Assembly: GCA_021808185.1 (NCBI GenBank)
Contig: JAKBCB010000161.1
Coordinates: 1 to 7,938, forward strand
Length of the DNA: 7,938 nucleotides
Reading direction: 5' to 3'
From: Pseudomonadota bacterium
Lineage (GTDB): Bacteria; Pseudomonadota; Alphaproteobacteria; Acetobacterales; Acetobacteraceae
In this document: positions 5,307 to 7,938 of the stretch, piece after piece
How the letters are laid out: the number at the start of each line of letters is the position of its first letter
Numbering within the stretch: position 1 is the first letter of the stretch
Translations under genes and position numbers: made by a program
Notes under the pieces: model-generated
Told to the model about the DNA's origin: nothing
Seen by the model: the letters and a program-made list of their open reading frames with translations, nothing else
Databases searched by the model: none

Positions 5307-6986
5307 ATGACCCAGCCAAGTCCGGCCCCCGTGCCCGCGCCCGGCATCGCCCCGGCGCTGGGGGCGGAGGAATTGCGCCGGCTGCTCGCCACCGCCGCCG
5401 CCGGCGCGCGCGGGTTCGTCGTCGCCATCGGCGCCGGCCGCTACCTGGAGGCGTCCGACACCGCCGCGCTGGTGATCGCCGACGAGCAGCGCAAGTTCAA
5501 CGGCGACCGCGCCGTGTATCTGCATCTGTCGCCGCCGTTACCGCACGGCGGCCTCGCGCCGCACGGACCGGAGCCGATCCCGTTCGAAATCGCTCTCGAC
5601 GGCGCGCTGCGCGGCATCGCCACCGCCGGCGCCGTCGGCCTCGCCCTGGCATCCCTCGCCGCCGGCCCGCTGGCCGCCCTGCCCCGGCTGCTCGTGGTGC
5701 ACGCGCTGGCCGGCCACCGGCCGGAAGCCATCGCCGCCCTGGCCGCGTGCCTGCGCCCACGCCACGCCTTCTTCTGGCTGCACGACCATGCCGTGGCCTG
5801 CGGCAACCCACTGTTGCTGCGCAACGACATCGCGTTCTGCCACGCGCCGCCGCCCGCCAGCATAGCCTGCCGCATCTGCCGCCACGGCCCCGCGCGCCCG
5901 GCCCATATCGCCCGCGTGCGGGCGCTGTTCGAGGCCGTCCGTTTCCATGTCGTCGCCCCCTCGGCCGAGGCGCTGGCGCTGTTCCGGCAGGCCACCGACC
6001 TGCCGAGCGAGGGCCTGCTGGTGCATCCGCATCTGCGCCTCGCCCCCGCCGACACGGCGCCCCCACCCACGTGCCCGGACGGCAAGGTGCGCGTCGCCTT
6101 CGTCGGCCCCGCGACGGTGGCGAACGGCTGGCCGCGCTTTGCCGCTCTCGTCGCCCGCGTGGCGGGGGACGCCGCGTTCGTGCAGGTCGGCGGCGACGCG
6201 GCGTCGCACCCCCTGCCCGGCGTGGCCCCGCTCGTGGCCGCGCGCGCGCCGAACAAGCCGTTCGCCGTGGTGCGCGCCCTGGCCGAGCACCGCATCGATT
6301 TCCTGCTCGCGCTGGCGATCTGGCCCGAGCCCTTCCCCACCGCCGCGTTCGAGGCGCGCGCCGCCGGCGCCGACATCCTGACGACCGGACCCGGCTTGCC
6401 CGCCATGGCGGAGGCCATCGTCCTGGCCGACGACGCCGCGCTCGCGGAGTTCTTCGCCAGCGGCCGCGCCGCCGCCCATGCCCACGCCCGCCGCGCCGCC
6501 GCCGCGCCGCCGCCGGTGCTGCAACACGCGGGCTCCACCGCCACCATCGCGCTGGGCGAAGCAGTGGCGCCGATCACCGAGGCACCGGACGTGCATCTGC
6601 TGCTGCGCGGCGCGCGGCTCGACGGCACCCAGACGGGCGGTACTCAGGCGGGCGGCACTTGGCGCTTCACCCTGCCGCCGGCGGAACCCGCCGACGCACG
6701 GCGCATGGTGCGGCTGCGCTCGCGCCATCTGCGCGGCGCCTGGGACCGCGCCGCCGAGGGCGAACGCCGCCGCCTCGGCATCGCGGTCACGGCCCTGGCG
6801 CTGGACGGCACGCCGGTCCCACCGAACGACCCGCGCCGCGCCGGCGGGTGGCACAAGCCGGACGCGGATTGGCAATGGACCGACGGCGACGCCGGCCTGA
6901 TCGTCGGCACGGCGCAATGTCTGGACATAGAAATCCGCCCGCTCGGCCGCTACTGGCGGGTGCCCCTGCTGCTGGCCGCGCCATGA
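5307..6986 (+). CDS. GT-B glycosyltransferase with Cys-rich insert and C-terminal accessory domain
   Basis: The 559-residue cytoplasmic-type protein has no signal peptide or clear membrane helix. After a Pro/Ala-rich start (1-20), the N-terminal half carries features I associate with alphaproteobacterial sugar transferases: YLHLSPPLP (71-79), VVHALAGHRPE (130-140), FWLHDHAVACGNPLLLRND (156-174), CRIC (188-191) and HVVAPSAEAL (214-223). A second Rossmann-like domain begins at VRVAFVGPA (261-269) and contains EPFPTAAFE (341-349). This is an E-x7-E motif typical of retaining GT4-type enzymes, where it binds the nucleotide-sugar donor. A GTQTG/GTQAG linker (440-449) precedes a C-terminal domain (about 452-559) with GWHKPDADWQWTDGDA (514-529), resembling beta-sandwich tails seen in other glycosyltransferases. 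Substrate is unknown. ATG 5307 has only a weak GAAG (5296-5299) before it. Its end overlaps the next gene by ATGA, implying coupled translation and joint function. Confidence 0.72.
   Translation: MTQPSPAPVPAPGIAPALGAEELRRLLATAAAGARGFVVAIGAGRYLEASDTAALVIADEQRKFNGDRAVYLHLSPPLPHGGLAPHGPEPIPFEIALDGALRGIATAGAVGLALASLAAGPLAALPRLLVVHALAGHRPEAIAALAACLRPRHAFFWLHDHAVACGNPLLLRNDIAFCHAPPPASIACRICRHGPARPAHIARVRALFEAVRFHVVAPSAEALALFRQATDLPSEGLLVHPHLRLAPADTAPPPTCPDGKVRVAFVGPATVANGWPRFAALVARVAGDAAFVQVGGDAASHPLPGVAPLVAARAPNKPFAVVRALAEHRIDFLLALAIWPEPFPTAAFEARAAGADILTTGPGLPAMAEAIVLADDAALAEFFASGRAAAHAHARRAAAAPPPVLQHAGSTATIALGEAVAPITEAPDVHLLLRGARLDGTQTGGTQAGGTWRFTLPPAEPADARRMVRLRSRHLRGAWDRAAEGERRRLGIAVTALALDGTPVPPNDPRRAGGWHKPDADWQWTDGDAGLIVGTAQCLDIEIRPLGRYWRVPLLLAAP
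6624..6653 (+). repeat. Two-unit 15-bp in-frame tandem repeat inside the glycosyltransferase gene
   Basis: GGCACCCAGACGGGC (6624-6638) is followed by GGTACTCAGGCGGGC (6639-6653) and a partial third GGCACTTGG (6654-6662). The encoded peptide is GTQTG-GTQAG-GTW (residues 440-452), at the junction between the GT-B domain and the C-terminal domain. It looks like a short flexible linker that grew by slippage. Confidence 0.55.
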
Positions 6987-7888
6987 CCGTCGTCGGCTTC
7001 ACCAGCCTGACGCTGACGGACCTGCCACGGGCGCGGGTGCTGGCCGAGACGTGGCGGGCGGCGCATCCGGGCTGGCCGCTCTGGGCGGTGCTGGTGGACC
7101 GCCCGCCGCAGGGCTTCGCCAACCGCGCCGTCTTCGCCGGCTTCGATGCGGTGGTCGCGGTCGAGGCGCTCGGCATCGCGCATGTGCTGGGCTGGCTGTT
7201 CGGCCAGGAGCGGGCGGAGGCGCGCGCCGCCGCGCGCGGGGCGATGGCTCGCCACCTGCTCGGCCTCGGCGCCCGCAAGGTGGTGTATCTCGCACCCGAG
7301 GTCGCGGTGTTCCATCCGCTCGCCTCGCTGGCCACTCGCGACGATGCCGCCTCCGTCCTGCTGGCACCGGGGGACGCGCGGGGCGACGGATTCCTCGCCA
7401 TCCGCAACGACGCGACCGGCCTGGCCTTCGCCGAGGACTGGGCGGCGCGGCTGCGCGCCGATCCGGGCGCGGCGCTGGCCACGCGCGCCGCCGTCGTGCG
7501 CGATCCAGGCTGGAATCCCACCGAACGCGTGCTCGCACGCCACCCGCCGCGCTTTTCCGCTAACGGCAACATGCGCGTGGACGGGGCGCCGCTGGCCTTC
7601 ATTCGCTTCGCCAAGCCGGAGCCGACCGGCGCCGCGGCCGAGTTGTGGGCCTGGCACGCCCGCCGGTGCGCAGCGCTGGCCGAGCCAGGCCTTGCAGACG
7701 ACTGGTGGCATTTTTCGCAATTCAGCGACGGCACCCCGATCCCGCCGTCCGCCCGCCGCGTCGCCCGCGCCCACCCCGACGCGCTCGCGGGGTTCCCCGA
7801 CCCGTTCGACTGTGCCGGCGACAGCTTCCGCGCGTGGCTCGCGGCCCAGGCGCCGGCGCTGCCCCGAGAGGCGGAATCGCCGCCCTGA
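6983..7888 (+). CDS. GT-A-like sugar transferase homologue lacking the DxD motif
   Basis: The 301-residue protein has the layout of a bacterial GT-A-like family: VGFTSLTLTDLPRARVLAETW (4-24), a domain with an AVLVDR strand (35-40), a helix and strand ending VVYLAPEVAVFHPL (100-113), GDGFLAIRND (134-143) followed by an EDW helix, and a tail with WWHFSQFSDGTPIPPSARR (241-259) and FPDPF (271-275). In relatives I recall, the central strand reads YLDPDI, supplying the metal/nucleotide-binding Asp pair; here it is YLAPEV (102-107), so both Asp are gone (Ala104, Glu106). Glu106 might still bind a metal, or the protein may be a non-catalytic partner of the preceding glycosyltransferase. ATG 6983 overlaps the upstream TGA (ATGA), so the two are translationally coupled. 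No signal peptide is evident. The family assignment is from remembered pattern and is moderately sure; the substrate is unknown. Confidence 0.6.
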   Translation: MTVVGFTSLTLTDLPRARVLAETWRAAHPGWPLWAVLVDRPPQGFANRAVFAGFDAVVAVEALGIAHVLGWLFGQERAEARAAARGAMARHLLGLGARKVVYLAPEVAVFHPLASLATRDDAASVLLAPGDARGDGFLAIRNDATGLAFAEDWAARLRADPGAALATRAAVVRDPGWNPTERVLARHPPRFSANGNMRVDGAPLAFIRFAKPEPTGAAAELWAWHARRCAALAEPGLADDWWHFSQFSDGTPIPPSARRVARAHPDALAGFPDPFDCAGDSFRAWLAAQAPALPREAESPP

Positions 7889-7938
7889 CCGGCGGGCGCC
7901 ACGCAGCCGGTGTTACATGATTTGTGTTGCACCCTTCC
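7889..7938. other. Trailing 50 bp without a supportable gene
   Basis: GC falls in the last 30 bases (7911-7938), which include TTACATGATTTGTGTTGCAC (7912-7931). This may be the upstream region of a gene beyond the window. No convincing promoter pair, terminator or start codon with a ribosome binding site can be defended here. Confidence 0.4.

Noticed and set aside
5441..6917. Two long minus-strand frames (395 and 459 codons) opposite the glycosyltransferase gene
   Set aside because: Both are antisense shadows with biased composition; the plus-strand frame contains an E-x7-E motif and domain pattern.
5747..6982. Plus-strand frame leading into the last gene, making a 713-residue protein
   Set aside because: The upstream part overlaps the glycosyltransferase in another frame and is Arg/Ala/Pro low-complexity; the recognisable family start is at 6983, overlapping the previous stop.
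7912..7931. Possible sigma-54 promoter ending in TTGCAC
   Set aside because: The GG of the -24 element is missing at the required spacing.
6787..7932. 381-codon minus-strand frame across the end of the window
   Set aside because: Ser/Ala/Arg-rich shadow opposite two better-supported genes, with no motif.

Overview
The window is very GC-rich (clearly above 65% in the genes, with strong G/C third-position bias) and carries an alphaproteobacterial core gene order: secG and tpiA on the minus strand, then ppiD and trpE on the plus strand. Protein style and gene order suggest a Rhodospirillales/Acetobacteraceae-like organism. That assignment is an inference from remembered family patterns, not from a search.

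Layout. Positions 1-56 (minus) hold only the first 18 codons of secG. Positions 140-874 (minus) are a complete triosephosphate isomerase gene, tpiA. A divergent spacer (875-997) separates it from ppiD (998-2908), a membrane-anchored periplasmic chaperone with a degenerate parvulin domain. trpE (2940-4454), anthranilate synthase component I, follows ppiD closely, and a 12-codon mini-ORF exactly bridges the two. A strikingly AT-rich spacer (4455-4621, roughly 30% GC in its first 100 bases by my count) precedes a GNAT acetyltransferase of the phosphinothricin/L-amino-acid N-acetyltransferase type (4622-5212). A 94-bp gap with three 15-bp tandem repeats then leads to two overlapping genes. The first (5307-6986) is a GT-B glycosyltransferase with an extra C-terminal domain. 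The second (6983-7888) looks like a GT-A-type sugar transferase whose usual DxD metal motif is lost. The last 50 bases hold no gene I can support.

How it fits together. tpiA (glycolysis), secG (protein export), ppiD (periplasmic folding) and trpE (tryptophan synthesis) are housekeeping genes. The three genes after trpE look like an accessory block: the amidotransferase partner trpG, which in many alphaproteobacteria sits near trpE, is not present downstream in this window, and the block begins at an abrupt base-composition change. The two terminal genes overlap by ATGA and probably act together in glycan or cell-surface sugar transfer.

The most interesting non-coding signal is in the tpiA/ppiD spacer. 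One 8-9 bp word occurs three times (direct, inverted, direct), and the last copy includes the ppiD start codon. The middle copy can pair perfectly with either neighbour. This could be an operator over a promoter or a two-state RNA hairpin at the ppiD start. I saw no tRNA, rRNA, CRISPR array, transposase or insertion sequence.
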